Below are positions 34,664 to 43,320 of a stretch of DNA of 64,000 nucleotides, piece by piece; the first letter of the stretch is position 1, and each line of letters starts with the position of its first letter. The position numbers and the translations under genes were made by a program. The DNA comes from an uncultured Collinsella sp. (GTDB lineage: Bacteria > Actinomycetota > Coriobacteriia > Coriobacteriales > Coriobacteriaceae), in assembly GCA_902497065.1 (NCBI GenBank), contig CABVDH010000004.1, positions 104,242 to 168,241 of the forward strand, read 5' to 3'. The notes under the pieces were generated by a model. The model saw only the letters and a program-made list of their open reading frames with translations, had not been told where the DNA came from and did no database searches.

Positions 34664-36547
34664 TCACTCACCTGCCCGCGGCATCAACACGATCAGGCGC
34701 AACTGGCCGGACTCGCCCTCAAGACGATACGCCACGTTGCGTCCCTGCAGCTCGTTCTCGAGTTCACGCGCGGCGGACGTCTGCGACAGGTCTTCCTCGT
34801 CGTTAGAGAAAAGCGTGGCGCGCAGCTCCACACTGCACGAATCGTGGTCGCTCAGGTGATACATGAGCGCCGGATGGTCGGTGGCGTAGGCAAAAAACGC
34901 AAAGTCATACACGCAGTCGTACAGGGCACTTACCGTACTGGCGTGCATCGGGCGCCGTATGGCGATAATCGAGGCGCAATCGATATCGATGGTGCGCAGG
35001 TCACTTGCGAGCTCGTTGGCAATGAGCTGAATGCGGTCGCGGTCAAAACCGCTCTCCCCGTGCTGTGCCAACGTGAGCGACCCCTTGCGCTTGCAATAGG
35101 CGACGAGCATCTTGGCGCGTTGCAGCATGCGGTAACGCTCGTGCGAAGACGCTTCGTCGGTCAACGGCGGCAGCGAGCTCAGCAGGTCGTACATCCCTTC
35201 GAGCGCGCGGGCAAGCGCCTGGTCCACGTCTTGGACCAGCAAGGTCTCGGCCTCTTGATCTGCCAAATGCGTCTTAAGGTCGTAGTCGGCGGCGAGCAGC
35301 TCGTTTTGACGTTGCAGCTCCATGCGACGATGTGCCAGCTCACGGTTAAGCTCGTTGAGCTCCGACACGTCTTGGGCAAGCAGGGCCGATCCGCCCAGCA
35401 GTGGGAAGGCACGGTACATCACATCGGGATCGGACGCCACGGCAAAGGCATGGGCGCGGCCGTGCTCCTGGGTCCGCAACTCCTCGCGCACGCCTACCGG
35501 CGTTGGCTTTGACACCGGCGTGGCATAGACCTCCTGCAGGTCGCGCGTTAGAACTTTGAGGTCAAGCGGCAAGGTGTCGAAGATGCCGGCGATGTCGTGA
35601 TACGACGGAACGACACCGCAATCGAGACAGATTTCCATCGCCACCACGCACAGGACGCAATAGACGAGCGAAAAGTTGAGCCTCCATGCCCAGGGCACGC
35701 GCAGAGCATATGAGATGGCAAAGAAAGCGCCGCCCAGCAGCACGAGCGCCGCCGTGCCCGAGAAACGTTGGATGCGAAAGGACGAGGACCGACCAACCAG
35801 GATAAAAAAGGCCACGAAGTCAAAGGCCGTCCACACTAAGACGGCGAAATAACCCCAGCCGTACGTGTAATCGTTGCTCCAGGTGTCGCTTGTACGGTCA
35901 AAGCGGAAGACCTGCTGGTGAAAATCGTTGGTGAGCACAAATCCGATAAGCAGGATGGCCACAATCCACAGCGCAGCGCAGTAGCGGCGACCCAGGCGGT
36001 GTTGCTCCAGGCCCGCAAGGCGCAGACCACACAACTGGTAGAGCAGTGGAATGAGCGTCATGGGCACGTAGTACAGGTACCACAGCACGGTGGCATAGAA
36101 CGGCGTGAACGACTTGTACTTGAGAATGACTTCGATCATCCACAGGGCGCAGATGGTGGCGATGGCAACAAGGCGGCGGCGCAACACATAGTCCAAACAG
36201 CGCAGATAGACCGATACGCCCCAGATCGAAAATGCAATTGCGGCAACAAGCAACGGCAGAGAGCTCGAATGGACGAGCACATCCACGACCTCTTCGGACA
36301 CCTCGCTATAGGCGGGCACGGCGTTAGAAAGTTTGGGGTCGAAGGCGAACAGCGCCGGCAAGACTGCCAAAAGCATGAGGAACAGTGCGGTGATGGCGCC
36401 GGCGATAGCGAAGACGCGGTGACGGTACGCCTGATGTGTTATGCCAACAAGGAATCGCGGCATGGCGAAGAGCCTGCCGCCCCTGGGATCCGCCACGGGT
36501 GCGGATCGGGCGGCCGCGTTGCCGATATGTCGCTCGCGGGTACCCAT
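34664..36547 (-). CDS. Membrane sensor with degenerate kinase-like C-terminus
   Basis: About 627 residues (start 36547; an ATG at 36463 is possible). Nine or so hydrophobic helices fill 35-330, resembling the 7TM sensor of histidine kinases, with FTPFYATVLWYLYYVPMTLI. A coiled coil follows (ELNRELAHRRMELQRQNELL). The rest has the length of a DHp/ATPase pair, but I see neither a phospho-acceptor H-box nor clear N, G1 and G2 boxes. It probably senses a signal and works through the kinase whose start overlaps its stop. Not clearly assignable to a named family. Confidence 0.8.
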   Translation of the reverse strand: MGTRERHIGNAAARSAPVADPRGGRLFAMPRFLVGITHQAYRHRVFAIAGAITALFLMLLAVLPALFAFDPKLSNAVPAYSEVSEEVVDVLVHSSSLPLLVAAIAFSIWGVSVYLRCLDYVLRRRLVAIATICALWMIEVILKYKSFTPFYATVLWYLYYVPMTLIPLLYQLCGLRLAGLEQHRLGRRYCAALWIVAILLIGFVLTNDFHQQVFRFDRTSDTWSNDYTYGWGYFAVLVWTAFDFVAFFILVGRSSSFRIQRFSGTAALVLLGGAFFAISYALRVPWAWRLNFSLVYCVLCVVAMEICLDCGVVPSYHDIAGIFDTLPLDLKVLTRDLQEVYATPVSKPTPVGVREELRTQEHGRAHAFAVASDPDVMYRAFPLLGGSALLAQDVSELNELNRELAHRRMELQRQNELLAADYDLKTHLADQEAETLLVQDVDQALARALEGMYDLLSSLPPLTDEASSHERYRMLQRAKMLVAYCKRKGSLTLAQHGESGFDRDRIQLIANELASDLRTIDIDCASIIAIRRPMHASTVSALYDCVYDFAFFAYATDHPALMYHLSDHDSCSVELRATLFSNDEEDLSQTSAARELENELQGRNVAYRLEGESGQLRLIVLMPRAGE

Positions 36548-36661
36548 AGTGCTTTTAGTGTACCGACAGATGGGTCGAAAAAGCGGGCCGCATGTCCCAA
36601 AATCCGCAGACGGCAAGGCGCCCGGCAGCCTCCCCCGTCTGACACTTCCCGATATCCGCCC

Positions 36662-36710
36662 GCCCCAAACCACCGCAAAGGAGACAGGCACCTTTGTGGT
36701 GGTTTGGGGC
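36662..36710. repeat. CCAAACCACCGCAAAGG hairpin repeat
   Basis: Arms GCCCCAAACCACCGCAAAGG and CCTTTGTGGTGGTTTGGGGC (19 Watson-Crick plus one G-T). It lies immediately after the stop of the DUF4867 gene on the minus strand and may stabilise or end that transcript. A shorter relative sits in the mgtA leader. Confidence 0.8.
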
Positions 36711-36716
36711 GATGCG

Positions 36717-37361
36717 CTAGTCCACGGTGATGTCGAGATTTTTGCCGATGAGGCCTACGTAGCCGCCTTCGGCTGCCTTGGGGCTGTCAGCATGGCAGAG
36801 AACCCACTTGTCGGCCTTCCAGTAGCAGTAAGCGTCGCCGGCCGTGGGCATGTCGGCCGCGGCCTCGGGGCGCGGGCCGTTGGTGCCGGCGGGAAGCGCC
36901 ACCATCACCTGGAAGCCACCGTCGTCGACCATGCACGGCGTGTAGTGGAGCGTGGTGTTGAAAACCTCGACAACCTTGCCCGCCGGCACGCGGAACGCCT
37001 TGACGCACGCGGTGTCGAGCTTGCCGTCCTCGATCTCCCAGCGATGTGCCACGAGCAGGATAAAATCGCGGGCGCCCAGGTTAAACTCGCTGGCGCGGTG
37101 ATACTCCAGGCAGTTGAGCTGCGTGTTGTGTCCGTTGCACCAGCCCAGTTGGAAGGGGCGGCCGCCAAACATGAGAAAGCCCAGTTTATCGGCATCCTTG
37201 ACGCCCTCGAGCTCCGGCGCGCTTGCTACGTACTTACTGCCCTCGGGGATGGGCGTGGCAGAAAGCGCCTCGAGCACGGGCGACGTGAGCTCGGACGGAA
37301 CGCCATCCCAAACGTTGCCATAGGATTTGAACTCGGGATCGTTGACAGAGTAGATATGCAT
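36717..37361 (-). CDS. DUF4867 family protein
   Basis: 214 residues. It begins MHIYSVNDPEFKSYGNV and carries GRPFQLGWCNGHNTQLNCLE, YHRASEFNLGARDFILLVAH, FRVPAGKVVEVF and LHYTPCMV, a cupin-like beta-barrel pattern with conserved His and Glu as expected of DUF4867. Members usually accompany sugar-isomerising or catabolic genes; the exact reaction is not known to me. ATG with AGGAG five bases upstream. Stands alone with a palindromic promoter region. Confidence 0.85.
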   Translation of the reverse strand: MHIYSVNDPEFKSYGNVWDGVPSELTSPVLEALSATPIPEGSKYVASAPELEGVKDADKLGFLMFGGRPFQLGWCNGHNTQLNCLEYHRASEFNLGARDFILLVAHRWEIEDGKLDTACVKAFRVPAGKVVEVFNTTLHYTPCMVDDGGFQVMVALPAGTNGPRPEAAADMPTAGDAYCYWKADKWVLCHADSPKAAEGGYVGLIGKNLDITVD

Positions 37362-37371
37362 GTTCACTCCT

Positions 37372-37395
37372 GTTCGTAAATGTGACTATACGAAC
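37372..37395. promoter_or_regulatory. Palindrome upstream of DUF4867 gene
   Basis: GTTCGTA and TACGAAC around 10 bases; a TATAGT -10-like box lies on the minus strand inside it. Next to it TTCTAGAA is another palindrome. Probably promoter and operator; the regulator is unknown. Confidence 0.45.
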
Positions 37396-37485
37396 ATTCT
37401 AGAACATACATGAGCGATTTTGAACGCTTGTCCCGACCAATCAACAAAAAGGCGCCCAATGCGCGCGTTTTGGACGACAAAGCCC

Positions 37486-37974
37486 TTACGCCTGCTGATA
37501 GTGCAGATGCTTCTCGTCGATATCGGCCAGGTCGCGGTCGAGGTAACGGCGCGCGAGCCAGTTTGCCATGGGGAGGTTCTGGTCCAGGTAGTTGCCGCAC
37601 TCCTCGGGAGCGGCACCGGGGACATCGCCCTCAAAGTCGGCGACAAACTCGAACAGCTCACGCACGAGCGGCAGGATCTCCTCGCTCGTCACCTCGCCAA
37701 ACACAACGAGGTAAAAGCCCGTGCGGCAGCCCATGGGGCCAAAGTAGACAATGCGGCTCGACCACTCGGCATGATTGCGAAGGAACGTCGCGCCCAGGTG
37801 CTCGATGGTGTGGCACTCGGCCGTGTTCATGACCGGCTCCTTGTTGGGCGTGGTCAGGCGCAGGTCAAACGTGGTGACGGCAGCACCGGTCGCCGGATCG
37901 CGGTCGATGCGGCTCACATACACGCCGGGCTCAAGCAGCAGATGGTCAACGGAAAAACTCGCGATGCGCTCCAT
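37486..37974 (-). CDS. luxS: S-ribosylhomocysteine lyase LuxS
   Basis: 162 residues. LuxS cleaves S-ribosylhomocysteine to homocysteine and the AI-2 precursor DPD. Metal ligands His55, His59 (HTIEH) and Cys126 (EECGNY) and the catalytic Cys83 (GPMGCRTGFY) are present. The N-terminus ASFSVDHLLLEPGVYVSR matches the family, which is a homodimer with shared active sites. Single gene; no pfs neighbour. Confidence 0.96.
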   Translation of the reverse strand: MERIASFSVDHLLLEPGVYVSRIDRDPATGAAVTTFDLRLTTPNKEPVMNTAECHTIEHLGATFLRNHAEWSSRIVYFGPMGCRTGFYLVVFGEVTSEEILPLVRELFEFVADFEGDVPGAAPEECGNYLDQNLPMANWLARRYLDRDLADIDEKHLHYQQA

Positions 37975-37996
37975 GGCAGATCCTCTCGGTAGTCAA

Positions 37997-38113
37997 TTTG
38001 GGACGGGCTCTTTTAGCTGGTTCGAATGGTCGCACCAATCATACCAGTCAAAAAAGCCCCGTCCCAAATGAGCTACCCGGGACGGGGATCAATGAGTTTT
38101 AAATCCCCGTCCC
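37997..38113. repeat. Pair of GGGACGGGGAT hairpins
   Basis: First, TTTGGGACGGGCTCTTTT (37997-38014) pairs with AAAAAAGCCCCGTCCCAAA around 38050-38068. Second, GGGACGGGGAT (38080-38090) pairs with ATCCCCGTCCC (38103-38113). They lie between the convergent-in-position lacI-type gene end and the luxS start, and may act as terminator and interspersed repeat. Confidence 0.7.
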
Positions 38114-38175
38114 AGAAAAATCATTCTAGGTAATCTAGAAGGACTTTTCCGCTCTGGGGTCTGGCGCCGTTCCGA

Positions 38176-39186
38176 CTAGATCTCGCGCACGCTTTGGCGC
38201 TCGACAAAGTAGGTCGACACGGCCGTCTTGCAGGTATAGCTCTTGGGGTTGCGGATGTTGCCCACCAGGCGACGCACCGCGATCTCGCCCACCTCGTGCT
38301 TGGGAACATGCACCGTGGTGAGCGGCGGGTTGGAGAAGGCGCCCAAAGACAGGTCGTCAAAGCCGATGATCGAGACATCCTCGGGCACGCGAATACCGTG
38401 CTCGTTGAACGCGCGCATGGCGCCCACGGCGAGCACGTCGTTCTCGGCAAAGAAAGCCGTCGGCAGATCGTCGCGCGAGACGTTGTCGAGCCACACGCCC
38501 ATGTCGTGATAAGCGCCCTCGAGCGTGGTACCCAGCGTGACGTGCCATGCCGGGTTGGCCTCAAGATCCGCGTCCTCAAGCGCTTGGCGATAGCCGCGCT
38601 CGCGGTCCTTAAAGTTGCGGATCCGAAGGTCGCCCGCCAGATAGCCGATTTGCCTGTGGCCTTTCTCGATAAGGTAATCCACGGCACGCAGCACCGAATC
38701 GGTGTTGGCGATGACTACGGCATCGAAGTACTGGCGATCGCTCCAGCCGTCGAGCACAATCAGGTGGGCGGCAGCGTCGGCGAACAGGGCGTAGTCCTCC
38801 TCGCCCAGCTCGGTACCCATCAGCACGATGGCGGCCGACGGGTCGGCGATCAGGCCCTCGACCTGCGGGCGCACGGCGTCCAGGTCGCTAAAGTCGAGCG
38901 AGACAAAGCTCGTGCTCATGCCGTGGCGACGCGCCTGGCGCTCCACGCCCTCGATGACCGCGGGATGGAAGGTGCTCTCGTCCAGGATGGCGCCCGTCTT
39001 GCGCGCAAGCACAAACTGGATGCTCTCGAGCTGCGTCGACTGCTGATAGCCAAGCGACTGCGCGCACTCCAGGATGACCTTGGCGGTCTCCTCGCTCACG
39101 CTGCGCTTGCGGTTGAGCGCGTTGGACACGGTTGCGGGCGAAAAGCCGGTAATGCGGCTGATCTCGCGGACGCTTGCTTTAGCCAT
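38176..39186 (-). CDS. LacI-family transcriptional regulator
   Basis: 336 residues. The helix-turn-helix and hinge (1-60) read VREISRITGFSPATVSNALN. The effector domain (60-336) is of the periplasmic-binding type, with AIVLMGTELG, GHRQIGYLAGD and PEDVSIIGFDDLSLGAFSNP. ATG 39186 follows GGGGGAAC. It lies next to the beta-glucoside gene bglA on the same strand and could control it or its own transcription; CTAAAC/GTTTAG motifs upstream are possible operators. Ligand unknown. Confidence 0.92.
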   Translation of the reverse strand: MAKASVREISRITGFSPATVSNALNRKRSVSEETAKVILECAQSLGYQQSTQLESIQFVLARKTGAILDESTFHPAVIEGVERQARRHGMSTSFVSLDFSDLDAVRPQVEGLIADPSAAIVLMGTELGEEDYALFADAAAHLIVLDGWSDRQYFDAVVIANTDSVLRAVDYLIEKGHRQIGYLAGDLRIRNFKDRERGYRQALEDADLEANPAWHVTLGTTLEGAYHDMGVWLDNVSRDDLPTAFFAENDVLAVGAMRAFNEHGIRVPEDVSIIGFDDLSLGAFSNPPLTTVHVPKHEVGEIAVRRLVGNIRNPKSYTCKTAVSTYFVERQSVREI

Positions 39187-39268
39187 CGTTCCCCCTAGCA
39201 TCGGTCGCGGCCGAGCATCGTGGCTTGACCGCCCCGTGGCTCGGCAACTAAACGACCGCAAATTCAAT

Positions 39269-39306
39269 CTAAACAGAATAGTAAATGTTTAATAGCTAGT
39301 TTAGCC
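39269..39306 (-). promoter_or_regulatory. Candidate promoter/operator of the LacI-type gene
   Basis: TAAACA (39270-39275) and TGTTTA (39286-39291) form a palindrome, and CTAAAC / GTTTAG boxes repeat around it. TACTAT on the minus strand could be a -10. Low-G+C compared with flanks. Confidence 0.4.
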
Positions 39307-39368
39307 TGTTGTCACGCGAAGTGGCACGACTATTCCCCCAACGGGCGCATTTGTCCATCTTAACGTTA

Positions 39369-40787
39369 TTACGCAAGGTCTTCGCCATTGCTTGCTATTA
39401 CGCGTCGGTACCATTCGAAGCTTTTCTTTTTACGTCTCTCAAACGAGCCCGCACCGCTATCGTCTCGATCGACATAGATAAACCCGTAGCGCTTACGCAT
39501 CTGCCCTGTGGCGACCGAAACCAAATCGATCGGGCCCCAACAGGTATATCCCATGAGTTCCGCCCCGTCGAGCTCGACGGTCTCCCTCATCGCCTCGATG
39601 TGGGCCCGCAGGTATTCAACTCGATAGTCGTCTTCTATTTCACCCGAATCTTCCGGCACATCAGGAGCACCCAAACCGTTTTCGACGATGAACAGCGGCT
39701 TTTGATAGCGATCCCAGATTTCATTCATGGTGACGCGCAGCCCTTTGGGGTCGATAAACCTCCCCCAAGGCTCCTGTTTTAGATACGGATTAGGCGCCGA
39801 GCGAAGAAGGTTCGAATCGAACTGACCTTCCGCATGCGCTTTTGCGACGCGCGTCGAGTAATACGAAAACGAGACGAAATCGACCAGGTTTGCAGCCAGT
39901 ACTTCGCGGTCATCATCCCGATAGGGCACCTCAAAACCATGGCGGGCGTATTCCTTGAGAACATAGCTCGGGTACGCACCGCGCACCTGGACGTCGGTAA
40001 ACATGTAATGGCTGCGATTCTCAGCCTGCGCAGCCAGCACATCGTCCGGATCACATGTAGCCGGATAGAAGACACCTGCGTTGAGCATGCAACCGATCTT
40101 CGCCCCGGGGCACAGTTCATGACACGCCCCGACCGCACGGGCACTCGCAACCAATACATGGTGCACGGCCGTGTGAACCGTTGCATAGCGATTCTCCCCT
40201 TGCTCGAAGATGATCCCCGCCGCCATAAAGCACGCCTGCGTCATGATGTTGATCTCGTTAAAGGTCAGCCAATAATTGACCAATCCCCGATAGCGCTCGA
40301 ACACGGTACGCGAATATCGATCGAACAGGTCGACCAACCTGCGATCGCGCCATCCGCCATACGCATCGACGAGATGCATGGGGACATCATAGTGGTTGAG
40401 CGTCACCAAAGGCTCAATGCCATGCGCGCGGCACGTCCTAAAAACATCCTCGTAAAAGGCAAGGCCTTCTTCATTGGGCTCGGCTTCGTCTCCTTTGGGA
40501 AAAATGCGGCTCCAGGCGATCGATAAGCGCAGGCATTTAAAACCCATCTGGGCAAACAGTTCAATATCCTGCTTGTACCTATGGTAAAAATCAATGCCTT
40601 TGCGAGCGGGATAGAAGCTGTCGGGTGCCAACGCACGCGGATCAAGGTCTCCCCGCATGACGTCCATGCGCTGATCGCCAAACGGCAACATGTCGGAATT
40701 GGCTAAACCGCGACCGCCTTCGTTCCATCCTCCCTCGCACTGGTTTGCAGCCAGAGCCCCGCCCCATAAAAAATCTTCTCTAAACAT
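39369..40787 (-). CDS. bglA: Glycoside hydrolase family 1, 6-phospho-beta-glucosidase
   Basis: 472 residues. GH1 enzymes hydrolyse beta-glucosides; the PTS gene upstream points to 6-phospho-substrates. Seen are the N-terminal FLWGGALAANQCEGGWNEGG, acid/base Glu in WLTFNEINI, nucleophile Glu in FIVENGLGAPD, and the aglycone/phosphate region ELMGYTCWGPIDLVSVATGQ with the SxxxxxxxKRYGFIYVD signature used by phospho-specific members. ATG 40787 follows AAAGGACGACACC. Third gene of licT-bglP-bglA. Confidence 0.94.
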   Translation of the reverse strand: MFREDFLWGGALAANQCEGGWNEGGRGLANSDMLPFGDQRMDVMRGDLDPRALAPDSFYPARKGIDFYHRYKQDIELFAQMGFKCLRLSIAWSRIFPKGDEAEPNEEGLAFYEDVFRTCRAHGIEPLVTLNHYDVPMHLVDAYGGWRDRRLVDLFDRYSRTVFERYRGLVNYWLTFNEINIMTQACFMAAGIIFEQGENRYATVHTAVHHVLVASARAVGACHELCPGAKIGCMLNAGVFYPATCDPDDVLAAQAENRSHYMFTDVQVRGAYPSYVLKEYARHGFEVPYRDDDREVLAANLVDFVSFSYYSTRVAKAHAEGQFDSNLLRSAPNPYLKQEPWGRFIDPKGLRVTMNEIWDRYQKPLFIVENGLGAPDVPEDSGEIEDDYRVEYLRAHIEAMRETVELDGAELMGYTCWGPIDLVSVATGQMRKRYGFIYVDRDDSGAGSFERRKKKSFEWYRRVIASNGEDLA

Positions 40788-40870
40788 TATGGTGTCGTCC
40801 TTTCTATCAAATTCCCGGCCCACGCTGTCGAACGCAACGGACTCGGCAAGTGCCGCGCAACAGCACAGTA

Positions 40871-40905
40871 CCGTTGCGCGGCCAAGGGGTCGGACCGCGC
40901 AACGG
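40871..40905 (-). other. Hairpin between bglP and bglA
   Basis: Arms CCGTTGCGCGG and CCGCGCAACGG around 13 bases, no T run. Placed between the permease and the glucosidase genes, it may stabilise the upstream mRNA segment. Confidence 0.65.
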
Positions 40906-40933
40906 CTGGGGAGCATATTTGTGCAGTAGCCTC

Positions 40934-42382
40934 TTATGCCTCGACGGATTCAACAGCCTCAGAATCGCCGCTCTTGGACTTCAACGGCATCTTCTCCTGT
41001 CCTTCAAATCCAAAAACCATCGCCAACGCAAACGTCACGGCACCGCCAACAAGACACCCGATGGTGCCGGGGATGATATCCTGAGCAAACATGAGCACGT
41101 TCATCCATGGGAAACCAACGCCAGTGAAGATATAGACGTTGGCATGAAGAAGGCTTACCAGCAGACCACCGACAGCACCACCAATCATGTTCCAGGCAAG
41201 AGCTTTCTTGTCGCGAAACAGGATGCCGTAGATGATGGGCTCACTCACGCGACCGAAGGCATAGGTGATGAACAAGTTCCAGCCCGTGGCTCGATTCTCC
41301 TTGTCCTTAGCGCGCAGGCCATAGGCGAGCGCGATGGCAAGCGTGGTGTAGGCTACAACCGCGGCGCCGGGGTATAAGATGGCGTCGTAACCGTTCTGGA
41401 GCGCGGCGGGCAATATGGCGGTATAGATCGGCACGTGCATGCCGGTGGCGATGATCAGATTCCAGAATGCGCCGATAACCGCGGTCGCAGCGGGACCGGC
41501 AACAGAGGCGAGCCAAATGATGAAATCGGCCACAAGGCCCATGACAAATTGGACGGCAGGGCCGCAGAGGCACAGCGCGACCGGCAACATCACGAGCACC
41601 GTACCCACGGGTACGATCAGAACGCGCAACATATCAGGCGAGATCTTCTTAAAGAAGCGCTCAACATAGGACTGGGCCCAGGTGATCAAGATGACCGGAA
41701 GAACAGCCTGGGTGTAGTTGACGAGCTGCATGGGGATGCCGAAGACGCTGAAAGGCTTTCCGTCCTCAACAATAGCGAGCATGTCGGGGTAAATCATCAC
41801 AACGGCGATGAGCAGTGCCAGCACAGGGCTCGTTTTGAACTTCTTAGCCGAACTGTAGGCAGCAAATACCGGGAAGTAATAGTACGCCGCATCGCCCACC
41901 AGGGAAAGGATCCGATACAGGTCGCTCGTTTCGGACATAAAACCGGCGCCTTCGGGCCCAAACAGAATGACGAGCATCTTGAAGATACCGGCGACACAAA
42001 AGATCGGAAGGATCGGGGTGATAGCGCCGCTCACGGCATCGAGCAGCTGATTGAAGAGGTGCTTGGGTGCCAAGCGCTCCTTCCAGCTAAGCTGAGGGCC
42101 ATCGAGTTCCTCGTCAATCGATACCGTGACCTCGAATCCGCCCTGCTTACAAACCTCGTCGTAGACCTTGTCGACCGTGGGCCCGATCACCAGCTGCACC
42201 TGCCCTCCGGCGTGCACGACGCTGATGATAGACGAGATGTCCTCAAGCTTCTCATCATTCGAGAGGCTTTCATCCTTGAGGCTGAAGCGCAGGCGCGTCA
42301 TGCAATGCGTAACCGAAGCCACGTTTTCCGCCCCGCCCACAGTGGAGAGAATCTGTTCTGCCACCTTTTTGTAATTTGCCAT
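40934..42382 (-). CDS. bglP: PTS beta-glucoside EIIBC permease without EIIA
   Basis: 482 residues. EIIB domain (1-90) with phospho-acceptor Cys27 in SVTHCMTRLRF, then an EIIC domain with ten hydrophobic segments (AVSGAITPILPIFCVAGIF, ATGMHVPIYTAILPAALQNG, GRVSEPIIYGILF). It imports and phosphorylates beta-glucosides. The usual C-terminal EIIA is missing: the protein stops soon after the last helix with a charged tail. A free EIIA is encoded at 19443-19979. ATG 42382 has AAAGGAG six bases upstream; ATG 42385 is possible. An antiterminator-type site overlaps its leader. Confidence 0.94.
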   Translation of the reverse strand: MANYKKVAEQILSTVGGAENVASVTHCMTRLRFSLKDESLSNDEKLEDISSIISVVHAGGQVQLVIGPTVDKVYDEVCKQGGFEVTVSIDEELDGPQLSWKERLAPKHLFNQLLDAVSGAITPILPIFCVAGIFKMLVILFGPEGAGFMSETSDLYRILSLVGDAAYYYFPVFAAYSSAKKFKTSPVLALLIAVVMIYPDMLAIVEDGKPFSVFGIPMQLVNYTQAVLPVILITWAQSYVERFFKKISPDMLRVLIVPVGTVLVMLPVALCLCGPAVQFVMGLVADFIIWLASVAGPAATAVIGAFWNLIIATGMHVPIYTAILPAALQNGYDAILYPGAAVVAYTTLAIALAYGLRAKDKENRATGWNLFITYAFGRVSEPIIYGILFRDKKALAWNMIGGAVGGLLVSLLHANVYIFTGVGFPWMNVLMFAQDIIPGTIGCLVGGAVTFALAMVFGFEGQEKMPLKSKSGDSEAVESVEA

Positions 42383-42390
42383 CATTGGCT

Positions 42391-42461
42391 CCTTTGCACA
42401 ATCTTGGCTTACTGTTCGAATCGGCAAAGGTCATGCCCCGAATGGCTACGGGTTACAATCC
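42391..42461 (-). promoter_or_regulatory. RAT-like site overlapping licT stop, with stem covering bglP ribosome site
   Basis: On the minus strand, 42461-42429 begins GGATTGTAACCCG and ends CGGGGCATGACC, close to the LicT target (GGATTGTTACTGC...GCAGGCAAAACC). Its last two bases are also used by a stem CCTTTGC (42424-42430) / GCAAAGG (42391-42397) that covers the bglP ribosome site. The two structures exclude each other. Pairing is seen; the regulatory role is inferred. Confidence 0.55.
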
Positions 42462-43292
42462 TTTTTTGGAGATGATCCGGTTGAGATGGATCATCAGATA
42501 GAGTTCCTCCTCCTCGGAGAGCGTGGCGTCCCACGTTTCACGACAATAGGAACCGATATGCTTCACGCACTCTGCCAACTGCGGAAACTCCTCACGAAAG
42601 TTCTTGTACATCTGCATGTTGGCGCTGTTCAGCGACTCGCCGGCTTGAATGCGCTTGAACAGGTACCGCAGATGCGTGGCGAAGCGGGTGAAATCAAAGG
42701 AATCGCGGTCGACAATAATGCGGAAATCGCTTTCGAGAATCTCGATAACGTCCTCGAGCATATCGTCGAACTGCTTTGCGGGCTCGGCCGTGGCTTTGAC
42801 GGCTTCAACAACCCGTGCGTTCACGAGATTCATCGCAATACTGGCAATCTCATCCTTGGGAAGCCGCTCTCCGAGCTCCTTCTCGAGTCGCATGACGATA
42901 AACTGGGCAGCCTTGTATTCCTTCGGATACGTCTCCCGCACTTCATAGGCAAGAGGCATCGCGATGCGGACCCCCTTTTGGGCTCGCGCAACGGCAAACG
43001 ACAGGTGATCAGCCATGAACAGCGTCGCATTGGTCGAGAGGTCGTAGGGCAGTTCGTTGGCAACGATGTCCATAACTTTCGCCGCAAACATCACGATATC
43101 CGAGGGAAGATCCCTCATGACATCTTGTCCTTTAGGATCAATGTCGTAAAACGTATGCTCGATTTTAGAAAGAGGGAGCTCTCGAGGAAAATCTCCGCCG
43201 AAACCGACGCCCCTGCCCATGGCGATGACATCTCGCCCCTGTCCGTCACGGCAAAGAACCGCGTTGTTGTTAAGCTTTTTGATTGCAAGCAT
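42453..43292 (-). CDS. licT: LicT/BglG-family transcriptional antiterminator
   Basis: 279 residues. An RNA-binding CAT domain (1-58, IKKLNNNAVLCRDGQGRDVI) precedes two PRD domains. The regulatory histidines are His96 in PRD1 and His207 and His269 in PRD2; the second PRD1 position is Asn155 (IAMNLVNA) where LicT has His. Such proteins bind RAT hairpins and prevent termination when the PTS substrate is present. Ribosome site AAGGAGG. Upstream lie a RAT site and a terminator, so it regulates its own operon. Confidence 0.94.
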   Translation of the reverse strand: MLAIKKLNNNAVLCRDGQGRDVIAMGRGVGFGGDFPRELPLSKIEHTFYDIDPKGQDVMRDLPSDIVMFAAKVMDIVANELPYDLSTNATLFMADHLSFAVARAQKGVRIAMPLAYEVRETYPKEYKAAQFIVMRLEKELGERLPKDEIASIAMNLVNARVVEAVKATAEPAKQFDDMLEDVIEILESDFRIIVDRDSFDFTRFATHLRYLFKRIQAGESLNSANMQMYKNFREEFPQLAECVKHIGSYCRETWDATLSEEEELYLMIHLNRIISKKGL

Positions 43293-43320
43293 GGTGAACC
43301 TCCTTTCAAGAACACTCACA

